Shown: positions 39,028-50,536, numbered from the stretch's first letter. The stretch: 64,000 nt of DNA from Paracoccaceae bacterium (GCA_020425085.1 JAGQRW010000018.1:311797-375796), one strand, 5' to 3'. Notes: generated from the letters alone by a model not told the origin. Program-made: numbers and translations.

Positions 39028-40472
39028 TTGCAAGATCGCCAAACCTGATTTTTGCGACCATCGCATCACTTGTCCTGTCGGTGGCAGCCCTAATTCCATT
39101 GGCAGGTTCGCTCCATGCCGCCACGTCGGGTATTTTTGTCAATCCGGCGATCAACGCCCGTCTGATAACCGCTGAAAACGGTGTCGCGCCGGGTGCGATG
39201 ACCCTGACCGCTGGTCTCTATCTGCAACTGGGCGATAACTGGAAAACCTATTGGCGTTCACCGGGAGAGGTTGGCATTCCGACTTCGATCGACTGGACCG
39301 GCTCAAGGAATGTGGCGAAGGTCGATCTTCTCTGGCCGGCACCTGAACGCTTCACCGCCTTTGGCATCGAGAATTTCGGCTATCACGATCAGGTGGTGTT
39401 GCCGCTGCGTGTCACGCTTGCCGATCCTGGCGCACCTGTGCGGCTGGTTGCGCGGGTAAATCTGCTGACCTGCTCCACGCTCTGTGTGCCGCAGGAATTT
39501 ACCCTTGCATTGACATTGCCGGGGGTCAACGGGATCGACGAAGCATCGGCGACACTCATTTCCACCTATGCAGACAAGGTACCGGACGATGGTGTCCTGA
39601 GCGGCATCTCGATTGAAACCGCCCACTTTGATGCCGATCGGACCGCCCTGACCTTGACGGCACGCAGCAAACGGCCATTCGATGATCCGGATGTCTTTCC
39701 GGAACTCGGTTCTGGCACCGCCTTTGGTCAGCCTGATATCCGGTTGGCTGAGAACAATCATCTGCTTTGGGCGCGGCTGCCAATCCTGTCGGCGGCTGAT
39801 GACCTGCCGGTATTGCAGATTACCGTAACCGATGGCGATCGCGCTGCCAGTCTGACACCTGACCTGTCCGAGGAAGCGGTGCAACCACCCTTCAGGATCG
39901 ACCGGGCGCTGCCGGGGTTGACAGAACTGGCATGGATTGCGGCGATAACCTTGCTTGGCGGGCTGATCCTGATCGTCATGCCCTGGGTGTTTCCGGTGTT
40001 GTCGATCAAACTTTCTGCGGCGACAGGATTGCCCGGTCGGTTGCCCGTACGCATCCGCAAAAGTTTCGTGGTTTCCGCGCTTGGTGTTCTAACCTTCACC
40101 TTGCTGCTGGCGCTTGCGATGCTGGTGGCGCGCGGATTCGGGATGACCGTGGGCTGGAAGCCTTAGTTTCAGAACCCCGTGTTCCAGACGGTGATACTTG
40201 TCATTCTGGCAATCTTTTTGGCCAATCTGTTCGGTGCGTTTGAAATCGCCTTGCCTTCATCGGTTCAGACCCGATTTGCCCGGGCCGGGGGTGGCATTGC
40301 CCAATCGGATCACCGCAGCTTTTCCCGAATGGTCACAGGTTTGCCGCAACCGGGCGGCGGGACGATCTGGGCGAAAATCCTGCTGGGCCTGGCACTGGCG
40401 GCAACCACAGGCGGGCTTGTCTGGGTTCAGAGCAGGGTTTGGCCGAAGCCAATCACGGCGCATCCCGATTGA
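39000..40472 (+). pseudogene. DsbD/ScsB-like membrane thiol-disulfide reductase, degenerate
   Basis: The first 389 residues form a signal peptide plus an intact DsbD-like periplasmic domain and a first membrane helix. The helix motif that should read MPCVFPVLS reads MPWVFPVLS, so a catalytic Cys is lost. The frame then hits TAG (40164-40166) in GWKP*FQNPVF, where family members read on without a stop. After it, the same frame continues as FLANLFGAFEIALPSS, then jumps to a different C-terminal tail, so the middle membrane helices and second Cys are absent. The upper ATG (39000) has AGGAAGG as SD. Confidence 0.75.
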
Positions 40473-40489
40473 TACCTGAATGTCTAGGG

Positions 40490-40891
40490 TTAAATCGCAG
40501 TCTCGCGCAAAACATCCAGCTTTACCGGCCCGACACCACTTTGCATGATGCCGATAATATGAGCCGCCCGCTGCGACAGGTCGATGATACGTTTTCCGGC
40601 AAACGGCCCGCGATCATTGATCCTGACGATCACGGACTTGCCGTTAGACTCGTTCGTGACCCGAACCAGCGTGTCGAAAGGCAAGGTCGGGTGGGCGGCC
40701 GTCAGTTTTTCCTTGTCAAACCTTTCACCGCTAGCGGTTCGCTGACCCTGAAACTTTGGTCCATACCATGAGGCTGCGCCGTAGATGGTTCTTGTTACCT
40801 CGACTGCTGAATCCGTTTGGTTGTTGGGTGCCGCGCAAGCAACCAGAAAAGACATCGAGACGGCGCAGATGGTACGCTTCAGATAGCTCAT
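40490..40891 (-). CDS. RlpA-like lipoprotein (double-psi beta-barrel)
   Basis: 133 residues from the ATG at 40891. Lipoprotein signal with lipobox LVAC (SFLVACAAPN), then the RlpA domain: GAASWYGPKFQGQRTASGERFD, PFDTLVRVTNESNGKSVIVRINDRGPF, IDLSQRAAHIIG. RlpA proteins act as lytic transglycosylases at the septum in some bacteria. No SPOR domain, so it may not target the division site. Confidence 0.88.
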   Translation of the reverse strand: MSYLKRTICAVSMSFLVACAAPNNQTDSAVEVTRTIYGAASWYGPKFQGQRTASGERFDKEKLTAAHPTLPFDTLVRVTNESNGKSVIVRINDRGPFAGKRIIDLSQRAAHIIGIMQSGVGPVKLDVLRETAI

Positions 40892-41398
40892 GAAGTATTG
40901 CCCGTTGCTGCTAGGGTTTCGTACTGGTTCTTGCGATGTGAATGTATCGTTATCAGATTGGTCAGGCAACTCTACCAAATTGGCATGAGCGGCCAACCGC
41001 CCAGATTTGCAAGATGCTGTTGCTGGCAAGACATCCAGTCTGTTGCAATGGGTTTTCTCTCTGGGCGTCGTATGGTCAGGCTATTATTCCGCCTGAATCC
41101 GGCCTTACCATTGGCCCGAACCCAATGGGCAACCCGAACCCGTTTCAAGGTGACACCGCTGCTGGCAAATCAAACCCGAGGAGTCGCCGCTGGTTGATAA
41201 ATGTGCCAAAGCACGCTGGACACAACCAAGACATAGTAGAGTTGCTGATCATCAAGCAGGTGGGTAACAGATATTTACGGATTGCAGTAAATATCCCAAA
41301 ACGATTGGCTGGTTGCAAAAAGCTGTTTCAATCGACAGGTTTTTGCCATTAAAAAACGCCGTTGCACATCAGCGATCACAAGATGGAATCGCGGCGCA
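40892..41398. other. Intergenic stretch without recognised gene
   Basis: 507 bases. Plus-strand frames reach up to 136 codons, but the products are poor in normal protein composition, resemble no family I know, and codon use is unlike the neighbours. I see no RNA gene or repeat. Confidence 0.4.
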
Positions 41399-42496
41399 AT
41401 GAAAATGCGGCTGCTAACAGAGGGATGGATAAGGTTGCGTCGATTTTTGTGTCCGCATTGCGGAAATGAAGTGCACTTTGGCAACAGCCAATGCGTCAGA
41501 TGCTCGGCTTTGCTGGGCTATTTACCTTCGCGTGACCAGTTGCTGATGATACCGGCAGATCAAAACCCATTCAATGGGTCGGGTGCATACCTGAAAACCT
41601 GTGCCAACCGCGATCTGATCGGCTGCAACTGGCTGTCCGAAAGCAGCGACGAGGAACTATGCCTCAGCTGTCGCCACACCACGAAAATCTCGGATATCAG
41701 CGACGAAATCAATCTTGTCCGCTGGGCCCGGCTTGAGCGTGCAAAACGGCGGCTGTTTTATTCGATCATCAAGTTCAGGCTGCCGCTGGAGAACGGCCCC
41801 GACGGTTCATCTGGTCTTCTTCGCTTCAACCTGCTCAGCGACAAGATCAGGCCGGACGGTAAAACCGAACGCATCATGACAGGCCATTATAACGGTCGCA
41901 TTACCATCAACATTGCCGAAGCTGACGATGCCATTCGCGAAAAGAACCGCACCGAAATGGGTGAGCCTTACCGAACCCTGATCGGCCATTTCCGGCATGA
42001 GGTTGGTCACTACTATTGGGACAAGCTGATATCGGAACAAAACGTAGCCGAGGAATTCCGCGCCGTTTTCGGCGATGAGCGTCGAGATTATTCAAAATCG
42101 CTGAAAACCTATTACAAGAACGGCCCGGCAGCTAACTGGCAGAACTCCTATGTCAGCGCCTATGCAAGTGCGCATCCGTGGGAAGATTTTGCCGAAACCT
42201 GGGCGCACTATTTTCACATGGTCGGAGGGCTTGAAACCGCCTATGCCTACCGCCTTGATCCGCAACCCCTGATGGCCAATGAACCGCGCCTGATCCAGCT
42301 TGAAGACCCTTATCATGTGTTGGATGTGCAGCAGTTGATCGACCACTGGATCCCGCTGACCGTGGCGATGAACGCGATGAACCGCTCGATCGGCAATCAC
42401 GATTACTATCCGTTCGTGCTGGCGGAGGTCACGCTTGGCAAGCTGAAATACATCCACGATCTGATCGTGGCAAACGAGGTGCCTTTTGCGGCCTAG
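41399..42496 (+). CDS. Putative zinc-binding metallopeptidase with N-terminal zinc ribbon
   Basis: 365 residues. N-terminal zinc ribbon: [18 protein letters not shown]. Second Cys pair in [11 protein letters not shown]. The catalytic region has the HExxH motif as [14 protein letters not shown], followed by [12 protein letters not shown], which may give the third ligand. This matches the Peptidase_Mx family (COG4307), whose substrates are unknown; members often sit beside transglutaminase/ATP-grasp clusters. The stop codon shares the palindrome CTAG with the convergent DUF2126 gene. Confidence 0.85.
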   Translation: MKMRLLTEGWIRLRRFLCPHCGNEVHFGNSQCVRCSALLGYLPSRDQLLMIPADQNPFNGSGAYLKTCANRDLIGCNWLSESSDEELCLSCRHTTKISDISDEINLVRWARLERAKRRLFYSIIKFRLPLENGPDGSSGLLRFNLLSDKIRPDGKTERIMTGHYNGRITINIAEADDAIREKNRTEMGEPYRTLIGHFRHEVGHYYWDKLISEQNVAEEFRAVFGDERRDYSKSLKTYYKNGPAANWQNSYVSAYASAHPWEDFAETWAHYFHMVGGLETAYAYRLDPQPLMANEPRLIQLEDPYHVLDVQQLIDHWIPLTVAMNAMNRSIGNHDYYPFVLAEVTLGKLKYIHDLIVANEVPFAA

Positions 42497-45400
42497 ATGC
42501 CCGGTGCGCGCCTGAGGTCAAGCGTGAACGGAAACTCCGGATGCGGCGTGTCGATCCGGGGTTGGTATGGGCCGGGGCTATGGCCGTTTGCCTCAAACCG
42601 CGCCAGACGCCGCGCCTCGGCTTCGTTGCCGTTGACCGGGAAGGTCTCGTAGCTGCGGCCACCCGGATGGGCAACATGGTATTTGCAACCGCCAAGCGCG
42701 CGCCCGGTCCAGCTATCGTAGATATCAAACACCAGCGGTGCTGAGACCGGCAATACCGGGTGAAGCGCCTTGGCCAACTGCCATGCCTTGAAGCGAACAC
42801 CGCCGACGCTGACGCCGCTGTTTGCGGTCTTTTGCATCGGAACCATGCGGCCATTACAGACTACCCGGTAGCGTGCAGGATCACTTGTGGTCAGTTTGAC
42901 CTGCACCCGTTCGGTAGTGTTGTCGGTATATCTGACGGTACCGCCGATTGCCCCGGTCTCACCCAGCACATGCCAGGGTTCCAGCGCCTGACGAATCTCA
43001 AGCCCGACGCCTTCAAAGGTGACTTCGCCGCAGAATGGAAACCGGAACTCGGCCTGGGCATCGTACCATTCCGGCCTGAGGGCAAAGCCGTGGTCCGACA
43101 GATCGCGCAGCACCTCGTTAAAATCCTGCCAGACGAAATGCGGCAGCATGAAACGATCATGAAGGGTCGTGCCCCAGCGGGTAAGGTTCCCTTCCAGGGG
43201 TTCCGCCCAAAGCCGCGCGATGATGGCGCGGATCAGAAGTTGTTGCGCAAGGCTCATCCTGGGGTTTGGTGGCATCTCAAAGCCGCGGAATTCGACAAGG
43301 CCAAGTCGTCCGCTCGGCCCATCCGGCGAATACATCTTGTCGATGCAGATTTCGGCGCGGTGGGTGTTGCCGGTAACGTCGGTCAGAATGTTCCGCAGCA
43401 GACGATCGGTCAGCCACGGTGTGGCTGAACCCGCATCCGCCGCCTTCGGGATCTGCGACAGCGCAATTTCAAGCTCATAAAGGCTGTCGTGCCGCGCCTC
43501 GTCGATACGCGGTGCCTGACTGGTCGGGCCGATGAAAAGGCCGGAAAAGAGGTAGGACAGGCTTGGGTGGCGTTGCCAGTACAGGATGATGCTTTTCAAC
43601 AGATCGGGGCGGCGGATGAACGGGCTGTCAAGCGTGGTTGCACCGCCGACGACCACATGGTTGCCGCCGCCGGTGCCGGTATGCTTGCCGTCGAGCATGA
43701 ACTTGTCAGCACCAAGACGGGTTTGCCGCGCTGCCTCGTAAACGGTTTCGGTGATCTCGATACATTCCTGCCAGTTGCTGGCGGGATGCACGTTCACCTC
43801 GATCACACCGGGATCAGGGGCGACGCGGATGACATTCATGCGTGGATCAGCGGGCGGCGAATAGCCTTCGATATGCACCGCAACGCCAAGGGATTTCGCC
43901 GCCTTTTCCGCCGCTGCAATCAGATCAAGGTAATCTTCCAACTCCTCCACCGGCGGCATGAAGATGCACAAACGACCATCGCGGAGTTCGACCGACAGGG
44001 CCGTGCGCACCGCCCCCTTGAGATCGCCCAACTCTTGTTCTACCCGCTCCTGCACCGGGTCAGACGCGGTGAACGAGGCGGGTTTTTGTTTCCGTTCCGC
44101 CTGCTCTTTTGCCAGGCCTTTCATCTCGGCGGGATCGGCAAGCGGTGGGCGCGGATTTGTTGGATCCGACGGATGGATATACGGGTATTCCGATGGCGGC
44201 ACATGCGGCAAGGTGCCAAGCGGCAGGCGATATCCGACCGGGCTGTCACCGGGCACAAGGTAAAGATTGCCGCGACGGGTCTGCCATTTTTCCGACCGCC
44301 ATTTGGCACCGGTGGCTTTGGCCTGCCAGCGCTGGACCGGAAGCACGTAACCCGAGGGTTTTGTCAGCCCCCGCGCAAACACCCGCGCGATACGGTTGCG
44401 TTCTTCGGGGTCTTCCAGTTTTGAATTCTGCGGCGTGACATTTTCGGGCAGATTGCTTTCCTTGGCGATCCAGACTGCCGGGTCTTCATAGGCCGGCACC
44501 ACGAATTCGTCAGGCACGCCAAGGGCCGCTGCCATATTTTGCAGCAACGCTTCGGCCTGTTGCGGCACCGCGCCGCTGTCAACGCCCTCGCTGGCGATCA
44601 GCGCAGCATCGGACCAGATCGGTTTTTCATCCCGCCGCCAGTATAGCGAGAAGGTCCATCGCGGCAGGGTTTCACCGGGATACCATTTGCCCTGCCCGTA
44701 ATGCAGAAAACCACCGGGCGCGAACTTGTCCCGAAGCCGCCGGATCAGACTGTCGGCAAGCGCGCGTTTGGCCGGACCAACGGCCGAGGAGTTCCATTCA
44801 TCCGCCTCAAAATCATCAATCGAAACAAATGTCGGCTCACCGCCCATGGTCAGGCGCACGTCGCCCGCTACCAGTGCGGCATCAACCTTTTTGCCAAGCG
44901 CATCCAATGCCGCCCAGGATTCATCTGAAAACGGCTTGGTGATACGCGGATGCTCGGCCACACGGTCCACGCGCATATCAAAGTCGAATTCGACATTGGC
45001 TGCACTGGCCCTGCCGGAAATCGGTGCGGCATTGCGATAATGAGGCGTTGCCGCCAGCGGGATATGGCTTTCGCCGGTCAGCAGCCCTGATGTGGGATCA
45101 AGTCCGATCCAACCGGCACCGGGCACGTAAACCTCGCACCAGGCATGAAGATCGGTGAAATCCTTGTCGGTGCCAGCCGGGCCGTCAATGGCAACCAGAT
45201 CAGGTTTGAGCTGGATCAGATAGCCCGATACGAACCGCGCGGCAAAGCCAAGGTTGCGCAGTATCTGCACCAGTAACCAGCTTGAGTCCCGGCACGATCC
45301 CTGGCCGGACTGAAATGTCTCTTCAGGCGTCTGCACGCCGGGTTCAAGGCGGATCACATAATCAACTTCCTGCGACAGCCGCGCATTCAGGCCAACCACG

Positions 45401-45831
45401 AAATCAACCGTGCGCACCGGTGTGCGGTCAATCGATTTCAGGTACGTGTCGAGCAGCGGCCCCACTGGATCTGGTGTCCGGTAGATGACAAGATCGGGCA
45501 GGATATCGTCATCGTAAACGAACGGCCAAACTTCGGCACTTTCTGCGACGAAAAAGTCAAACGGGTTATAAACCGTCATGTCTGCGATCAGATCAACCTG
45601 GATCTTCAACTCGGTGACCGGTTCGGGAAACACCACCCAGGCAAGCCAGTTGCCATAGGGATCCTGTTGATAATTCACGAAATGATCCGCAGGCGTGATG
45701 CGCAGAGAATGCGAGATGACCCTGGTTCGGCTATGTGGTGCCGGCCGCAGGCGAATGATCTGCGGGGCCAGCGTCACCGGGCGGTCGTATTTATAGTGCG
45801 TAAGATGGTAAACGGCTGCTTTTATTGACAT
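42493..45831 (-). CDS. Large transglutaminase-like protein with DUF2126
   Basis: 1112 residues. N-terminal transglutaminase-like domain with triad Cys180 ([10 protein letters not shown]), His229 ([10 protein letters not shown]) and Asp245 ([10 protein letters not shown]), then the long DUF2126 part ([53 protein letters not shown]). The [10 protein letters not shown] region recalls circularly permuted amidoligases. Predicted cytoplasmic. Downstream of glsA by 59 bases, likely in one operon. Function unproven; associated with peptide ligation or cross-linking. Confidence 0.9.
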   Translation of the reverse strand: MSIKAAVYHLTHYKYDRPVTLAPQIIRLRPAPHSRTRVISHSLRITPADHFVNYQQDPYGNWLAWVVFPEPVTELKIQVDLIADMTVYNPFDFFVAESAEVWPFVYDDDILPDLVIYRTPDPVGPLLDTYLKSIDRTPVRTVDFVVGLNARLSQEVDYVIRLEPGVQTPEETFQSGQGSCRDSSWLLVQILRNLGFAARFVSGYLIQLKPDLVAIDGPAGTDKDFTDLHAWCEVYVPGAGWIGLDPTSGLLTGESHIPLAATPHYRNAAPISGRASAANVEFDFDMRVDRVAEHPRITKPFSDESWAALDALGKKVDAALVAGDVRLTMGGEPTFVSIDDFEADEWNSSAVGPAKRALADSLIRRLRDKFAPGGFLHYGQGKWYPGETLPRWTFSLYWRRDEKPIWSDAALIASEGVDSGAVPQQAEALLQNMAAALGVPDEFVVPAYEDPAVWIAKESNLPENVTPQNSKLEDPEERNRIARVFARGLTKPSGYVLPVQRWQAKATGAKWRSEKWQTRRGNLYLVPGDSPVGYRLPLGTLPHVPPSEYPYIHPSDPTNPRPPLADPAEMKGLAKEQAERKQKPASFTASDPVQERVEQELGDLKGAVRTALSVELRDGRLCIFMPPVEELEDYLDLIAAAEKAAKSLGVAVHIEGYSPPADPRMNVIRVAPDPGVIEVNVHPASNWQECIEITETVYEAARQTRLGADKFMLDGKHTGTGGGNHVVVGGATTLDSPFIRRPDLLKSIILYWQRHPSLSYLFSGLFIGPTSQAPRIDEARHDSLYELEIALSQIPKAADAGSATPWLTDRLLRNILTDVTGNTHRAEICIDKMYSPDGPSGRLGLVEFRGFEMPPNPRMSLAQQLLIRAIIARLWAEPLEGNLTRWGTTLHDRFMLPHFVWQDFNEVLRDLSDHGFALRPEWYDAQAEFRFPFCGEVTFEGVGLEIRQALEPWHVLGETGAIGGTVRYTDNTTERVQVKLTTSDPARYRVVCNGRMVPMQKTANSGVSVGGVRFKAWQLAKALHPVLPVSAPLVFDIYDSWTGRALGGCKYHVAHPGGRSYETFPVNGNEAEARRLARFEANGHSPGPYQPRIDTPHPEFPFTLDLRRAPGI

Positions 45832-45890
45832 TGTTATCCCCTGATGCCTGCATCCCTTTGCACAGAACTGTTATGATGATTTCACTGGCG

Positions 45891-46820
45891 TCAGGCGCCA
45901 AACACGCTCCAGCCTGTCTTGGCGACCAGTATTTCCAGCGCCACGGTTCCAAGCTTGGAGTTGCCGTTGGTATCCAGCCCCGGCGACCAGACCGCAATCG
46001 CTGCCTTGTTCGGAACGATTGCGAGGATACCGCCCCCCACGCCGCTTTTGCCCGGCAACCCGACCCGGAACGCGAAATCGCCGGACCCGTCATAATGGCC
46101 GCAGGTCATCATGATGGCGTTGATACGACGAACCCGGCGCGGTGGAATGACCTTGATGCCGCCCTGCGGGTTGACGCCGCCATTTGCCAGATAAAGGCCT
46201 GCGCGCGCCAGTTCCGAACAGCTCATGGCAATGGCGCATTGGTGGAAATAGACACCAAGAACTTCCTCGACCGGGTTATCGAGATTGCCAAATGCCCGCA
46301 TGTAATTGGCCAGCGCGGCATTGCGATATCCGGTTTGGGTTTCAGATCTGGCGACATGTTCATCTATGTAAATCGCATCTTCGTTCACCAGACCCCTGAC
46401 AAAGCGCAGTATCTCGCCAATGGTTTCTTTTGGCTTGTGACCGGCAAGCACGACATCGGTGGTAACGATCGCACCGGCATTGATGAATGGATTTCGCGGT
46501 ATGCCCTTTTCATGCTCAAGCTGCACGATTGAATTGAACGCAGATCCCGACGGTTCACGACCAACCCTTTTCCACAGGGTATCGCCGATCTTGCCCAATG
46601 CCATGGTCAGCACAAACACCTTGGATATGCTTTGGATCGAGAACGGCACGTCGGTATCGCCAACCGAAAGCACCTGGCCATCGACGGTGGCGACTGTCAT
46701 GCCGAAACTCTGACTGTCCTGTTTGGCCAGTTCAGGAATATAGTCGGCCACAACCCCACGGTCTTCGTATGAAATCAGCGTTTGGTTGATATCGTTCAGC
46801 AGCGATTGCAGATCGTGCAC
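45891..46820 (-). CDS. glsA: Glutaminase (serine-dependent, GlsA family)
   Basis: 309 residues, normal length, from a GTG at 46820 (SD GAGGAA). Hydrolyses glutamine to glutamate and ammonia. Beta-lactamase-like fold with SIQSISKVF (Ser-x-x-Lys), [35 protein letters not shown] and [17 protein letters not shown]. Probably transcribed with the DUF2126 gene and divergent from the ATP-grasp operon. Its presence here is not typical of the family and could supply glutamate or ammonia to the ligase system. Confidence 0.94.
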   Translation of the reverse strand: MHDLQSLLNDINQTLISYEDRGVVADYIPELAKQDSQSFGMTVATVDGQVLSVGDTDVPFSIQSISKVFVLTMALGKIGDTLWKRVGREPSGSAFNSIVQLEHEKGIPRNPFINAGAIVTTDVVLAGHKPKETIGEILRFVRGLVNEDAIYIDEHVARSETQTGYRNAALANYMRAFGNLDNPVEEVLGVYFHQCAIAMSCSELARAGLYLANGGVNPQGGIKVIPPRRVRRINAIMMTCGHYDGSGDFAFRVGLPGKSGVGGGILAIVPNKAAIAVWSPGLDTNGNSKLGTVALEILVAKTGWSVFGA

Positions 46821-47128
46821 GGCAATTCCTCGACTTGAAACCAAACATTGGTCGGCTCTGACAGGCAAGCGTATTCGGCCGGCCACATGCGCGCCACATC
46901 TGGCACATTTATCCTGTTGCGCCCCCTTTGACCATCACCAATAGATGCCGATACCACAATGCAGTGATACCGATATAGGCAGGCTGCGAAAGCCTGATAT
47001 CAAATCTCTACCTGGCGCAAAAATGCTGCAAAGTATTGTTATCAACTAAATTTTATTGTAGTTCGGGATATCAGGAAGATCTGCCAACTAGCTGTTGTAT
47101 TCCCCCGGCAAACCAATATCCTAACGCG
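46821..47128. other. Divergent promoter region between glsA and the ATP-grasp operon
   Basis: 308 bases, AT-richer in the middle. Should hold promoters for both arms of the transglutaminase locus. I see no gene; the upstream extension of the ATP-grasp frame to 47036 is Cys-rich and looks non-coding. No clear operator dyad recognised. Confidence 0.5.
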
Positions 47129-48553
47129 ATGAACAACGCCGATCCGCATTTCAGCGAGATGTTAACAGAACAGGGTGTAAGACCACCCTACAGTTCCTAT
47201 GAAACCTGGTTTTCTGAACAGGATTCCAGCCGTCTTGCCAAAAAGGCCCGCGATGCCGAGGCGTTTTTCCGGCGAACCGGGATTACCTTTAACGTGTACG
47301 GACAGGCAGACGCACAAGAGCGACTGATCCCTTTTGATCTGGTCCCGCGCATACTGTCCGGTAGCGAATGGCTCAAGCTGTCAAAAGGTATTGAACAGCG
47401 GGTCAGGGCGGTGAATGCCTTTTTGCACGACATTTACAACCGGCAGGAAATCCTGCGCGCGGGCATCGTGCCGATCGACCTTATTGCCAATAACGAGGCT
47501 TTCCTGCCGCAGATGATCGACTTCAGCCCGCCGGGCAATGTCTTTACCCATATTGTCGGCACCGATATCGTCAGGACCGGCGAAGACGAGTTTTTCGTGT
47601 TGGAGGATAATGCCCGGACCCCTTCCGGCGTCAGCTACATGCTGGAAAACCGCGAGACGATGCTGCAGATGTTCCCCGAACTTTTCAGCAAGATCAAGGT
47701 GCAGCCGGTCAGCGATTACCCCAAGAACCTGCGACGCTCGCTTGCGGCTTCGGCACCCCAATCCTGTTCGGGCCATCCCTGTGTGGCGGTTCTGACGCCC
47801 GGCATTCACAACTCGGCCTATTTCGAGCATAGCTTTCTGGCCGATCAGATGGGTGTTGAACTGGTTGAAGGGCATGATTTGAGGGTGGTGGATGGCCATA
47901 TCGCCATGCGCACTACCCGAGGCTACAAGGTGATTGATGTCCTATATCGCCGCGTGGACGACGATTACCTTGACCCGTTGAGCTTTAACCCGACCTCGAT
48001 GCTGGGCGTGGCCGGGATCATGGACGTTTACCGCGCCGGCAACGTCACGATTGCCAATGCCCCCGGAACCGGGGTTGCCGACGACAAGGCTGTCTATAGC
48101 TATATCCCGGACATCATCGAATTTTATACCGGCGAGCGGGCCATTCTCAAAAACGTGGAAACCCACCGCTGTGCCGAGCCTGACGCACTGAAATATGTGC
48201 TGGATAATCTAGCCGATCTTGTGGTGAAAGAAGTCCACGGATCCGGCGGATACGGAATGCTGGTGGGACCGGCTGCAAACAAACGCGAACTTGCGGCATT
48301 TGCGGCCAAGCTGAAGGCGCGACCGGCCAACTATATCGCGCAACCCACGCTTTCGCTGTCCACGGTGCCGATTTTCACCAAAAAGGGACTTTCCCCGCGC
48401 CATGTCGATCTCAGGCCGTTTGCCATGGTCTCGCCGGGTGGTATCGAAATCACGCCGGGCGGCCTGACCCGTGTGGCGCTCAAGGCCGGCAGTCTGGTGG
48501 TGAATTCAAGCCAGGGTGGCGGCACCAAAGACACCTGGGTACTGGAAGACTGA
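47129..48553 (+). CDS. Circularly permuted type 2 ATP-grasp protein
   Basis: 474 residues. COG2308-type ligase: FGQ-like N-terminus (INFNVYGQADAQERLIPFDLVPRI), FVLEDNARTPSGVSYMLENR, VAVLTPGIHNSAYFEHSFLADQMGVELVEG, VHGSGGYGMLVGP and the C-terminal RHVDLRPFAMVSPG. Such enzymes are predicted to join amino groups to carboxylates (peptide or amide bonds), but products are unknown. First gene of a tight operon; alpha-E follows after one base. Confidence 0.92.
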   Translation: MNNADPHFSEMLTEQGVRPPYSSYETWFSEQDSSRLAKKARDAEAFFRRTGITFNVYGQADAQERLIPFDLVPRILSGSEWLKLSKGIEQRVRAVNAFLHDIYNRQEILRAGIVPIDLIANNEAFLPQMIDFSPPGNVFTHIVGTDIVRTGEDEFFVLEDNARTPSGVSYMLENRETMLQMFPELFSKIKVQPVSDYPKNLRRSLAASAPQSCSGHPCVAVLTPGIHNSAYFEHSFLADQMGVELVEGHDLRVVDGHIAMRTTRGYKVIDVLYRRVDDDYLDPLSFNPTSMLGVAGIMDVYRAGNVTIANAPGTGVADDKAVYSYIPDIIEFYTGERAILKNVETHRCAEPDALKYVLDNLADLVVKEVHGSGGYGMLVGPAANKRELAAFAAKLKARPANYIAQPTLSLSTVPIFTKKGLSPRHVDLRPFAMVSPGGIEITPGGLTRVALKAGSLVVNSSQGGGTKDTWVLED

Positions 48554-48554
48554 T

Positions 48555-49496
48555 ATGCTGGGAAAAACCGCAGGTGGTCTTTTTTGGATGTTTCGGTTCC
48601 TTGAACGGGCCGAAAACACCGCGCGTCTGATCGAGGCGGGATTTCGCATTGCGCTGACCCGTTCAACCGATGCGGATGCCGAGTGGAAATCGGTCATCAT
48701 CACATCGGCGGTTCAGCAAGCCTATGAGGCAAAGCACAACACCTATGACAGCGCAAAGGTCATCGACTTTTTGATCCGCGATGCCGACAACGCCAGTTCG
48801 GTCTATTCAGTCATCAAATCCGCACGGGACAACGCACGTCTGGTTCGCACCGCGATGACCACCGAAGTATGGGCCGCCGTCAACGAGACCTGGATGCTGT
48901 TCGCCGAACTTTTGAAACAGCCAATACGCGAAACTGATCTGCCCGAGGTTCTGGCCACGATCCGCCAGCAATCGGCACTTGTGCGCGGTGCGCTCAACGG
49001 CACGATGTTGCGCAAGGATACTTACCACTTCTGCCAGATCGGTACCCATATTGAACGCGCCGACAACACCGCCAGGATCATTGACGTCAAGTATTTCTCA
49101 TTGCTGCCGGCGTCTTCCTTTGTCGGCGGCAGGCTTGACAACGTACAGTGGGAGACGTTGCTGCGCTCGGTCTCGGCCCATCGGTCGTTTCGCTGGGCGT
49201 TCGAAGAGGATTTTACCGCACCCGCGATTGCAAGTTTCCTGATTCTGGACCGCCGAATGCCGCGTTCATTGTCGTTCTGCATGACCGAAATAGTTACCAA
49301 CCTTGACTATCTGGCTGAAAACTATGGCGAAAGGCTTGCCTGTCACGATTTGGCCGATGCCTTGAAAACCCGTCTCGACAATCGTGACATTGCCTCGATC
49401 TTTGACGAGGGGCTGCATGAATTTCTTAGTTCGATCATTCACGATACTGCCGCTCTCGGATTGCAGATCGAAAAGGATTACAGGTTCATCAATTAA
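48555..49496 (+). CDS. Alpha-E domain protein
   Basis: 313 residues, all-helical DUF403. Opens with LGKTAGGLFWMFRFLERAENTARLIEAG; a second helix block DTYHFCQIGTHIERADNTARIIDVKYFSLLP. Conserved partner of the permuted ATP-grasp protein; possibly a carrier or ligase accessory, role unproven. Transglutaminase ATG follows its stop directly. Confidence 0.92.
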   Translation: MLGKTAGGLFWMFRFLERAENTARLIEAGFRIALTRSTDADAEWKSVIITSAVQQAYEAKHNTYDSAKVIDFLIRDADNASSVYSVIKSARDNARLVRTAMTTEVWAAVNETWMLFAELLKQPIRETDLPEVLATIRQQSALVRGALNGTMLRKDTYHFCQIGTHIERADNTARIIDVKYFSLLPASSFVGGRLDNVQWETLLRSVSAHRSFRWAFEEDFTAPAIASFLILDRRMPRSLSFCMTEIVTNLDYLAENYGERLACHDLADALKTRLDNRDIASIFDEGLHEFLSSIIHDTAALGLQIEKDYRFIN

Positions 49497-50294
49497 ATGC
49501 AGCTTCTTATCAACCATTCCACGCACTACCACTACGACCGGCCGGTCGATTATGCGCTGCAAAAGGTGCGTCTGCATCCTGTTGCCTCACCGATGCAGAA
49601 TGTTTCGGACTGGTCGGTTGCCATTGACGGCGGCAAGATCGAGGCCAGCTACTCTGATCACTATGGCAATCACACCGATCTGGTCAGTGTCGATGTCGGT
49701 GCGCAATCAATCACCATCACCGCTTCGGGAACCGTCAACACCACTGATACTGCCGGCATTCTGGGCAAAGTCTATGGTCGCGCGCCGTTATGGCACTTTA
49801 CGCAGTCAACCTATCTGACCGAACCCGGCCCGAAAACCGGAACATTGGCGCGGATCCTTGGACAAAGCGACAATGCGCTGAATTCCTTGCATGACCTTTC
49901 TGCCGCAGTATTGGCGGCCACCCCCTATAAACTTGGGCCGACCGGGTCCGGCACCACTGCCGAACAAGCGTTGGCAATCGGCAATGGTGTCTGCCAGGAT
50001 CATGCCCATATCTTTATCGCCGCCGCACGGCTGGCAGGGATTCCCGCCCGATATGTCAGTGGTTATCTGATGATCAACGATCAGGTCAGTCAGGATGCAA
50101 GCCACGCCTGGGCCGAGGTTCATGTCGATGATCTCGGATGGGTCGGTTTCGATGTCTCAAACGGCGTTTCGCCAGACGAAAGATACGTGCGGATTGCCAT
50201 CGGACGGGACGCCCGGGATGCCTCACCGATCAGTGGCTTTCGTCTGGGCATTGCCGACGAATCGATGAGCGTTTCACTACAGGTTCAGCAATAG
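49497..50294 (+). CDS. Transglutaminase-like protein
   Basis: 265 residues. N-terminal Bact_transglu_N region (INHSTHYHYDRPVDYALQKVRLHP), then transglutaminase core with Cys166 (GNGVCQDHAHIF), His203 (SHAWAEVHV) and Asp219 (GWVGFDVSNG). Predicted as a cysteine peptidase or amide-forming enzyme acting on the product of the ATP-grasp ligase. Last gene of the ATP-grasp-alpha-E-transglutaminase operon. Confidence 0.92.
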   Translation: MQLLINHSTHYHYDRPVDYALQKVRLHPVASPMQNVSDWSVAIDGGKIEASYSDHYGNHTDLVSVDVGAQSITITASGTVNTTDTAGILGKVYGRAPLWHFTQSTYLTEPGPKTGTLARILGQSDNALNSLHDLSAAVLAATPYKLGPTGSGTTAEQALAIGNGVCQDHAHIFIAAARLAGIPARYVSGYLMINDQVSQDASHAWAEVHVDDLGWVGFDVSNGVSPDERYVRIAIGRDARDASPISGFRLGIADESMSVSLQVQQ

Positions 50295-50536
50295 ATCAAG
50301 AACTGTTCCTGTCAGGGGAAACCAAATTGAGACAAATACCGAATTTGACCAGGTCACGCCCAAAACTTCTTTCATCATTCGCTATGCCAATACAAAGTAC
50401 CCTACCGTCGGGGCTGCTGCTTTGTCGTGCATTCGGGCTTTGAACGGAACGAGATGTCTGTTTTTCCTCTGAACTTCTGAAACCAGTCCAGTGGTTGGAA
50501 TTGAGATTGTCACGCATGCAATCGCTTTTCTCTGGC

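Noticed and set aside
40942-41352. 136-codon frame between RlpA-like gene and the peptidase
   Set aside because: Unnatural composition, no SD, overlaps another open frame, no family.
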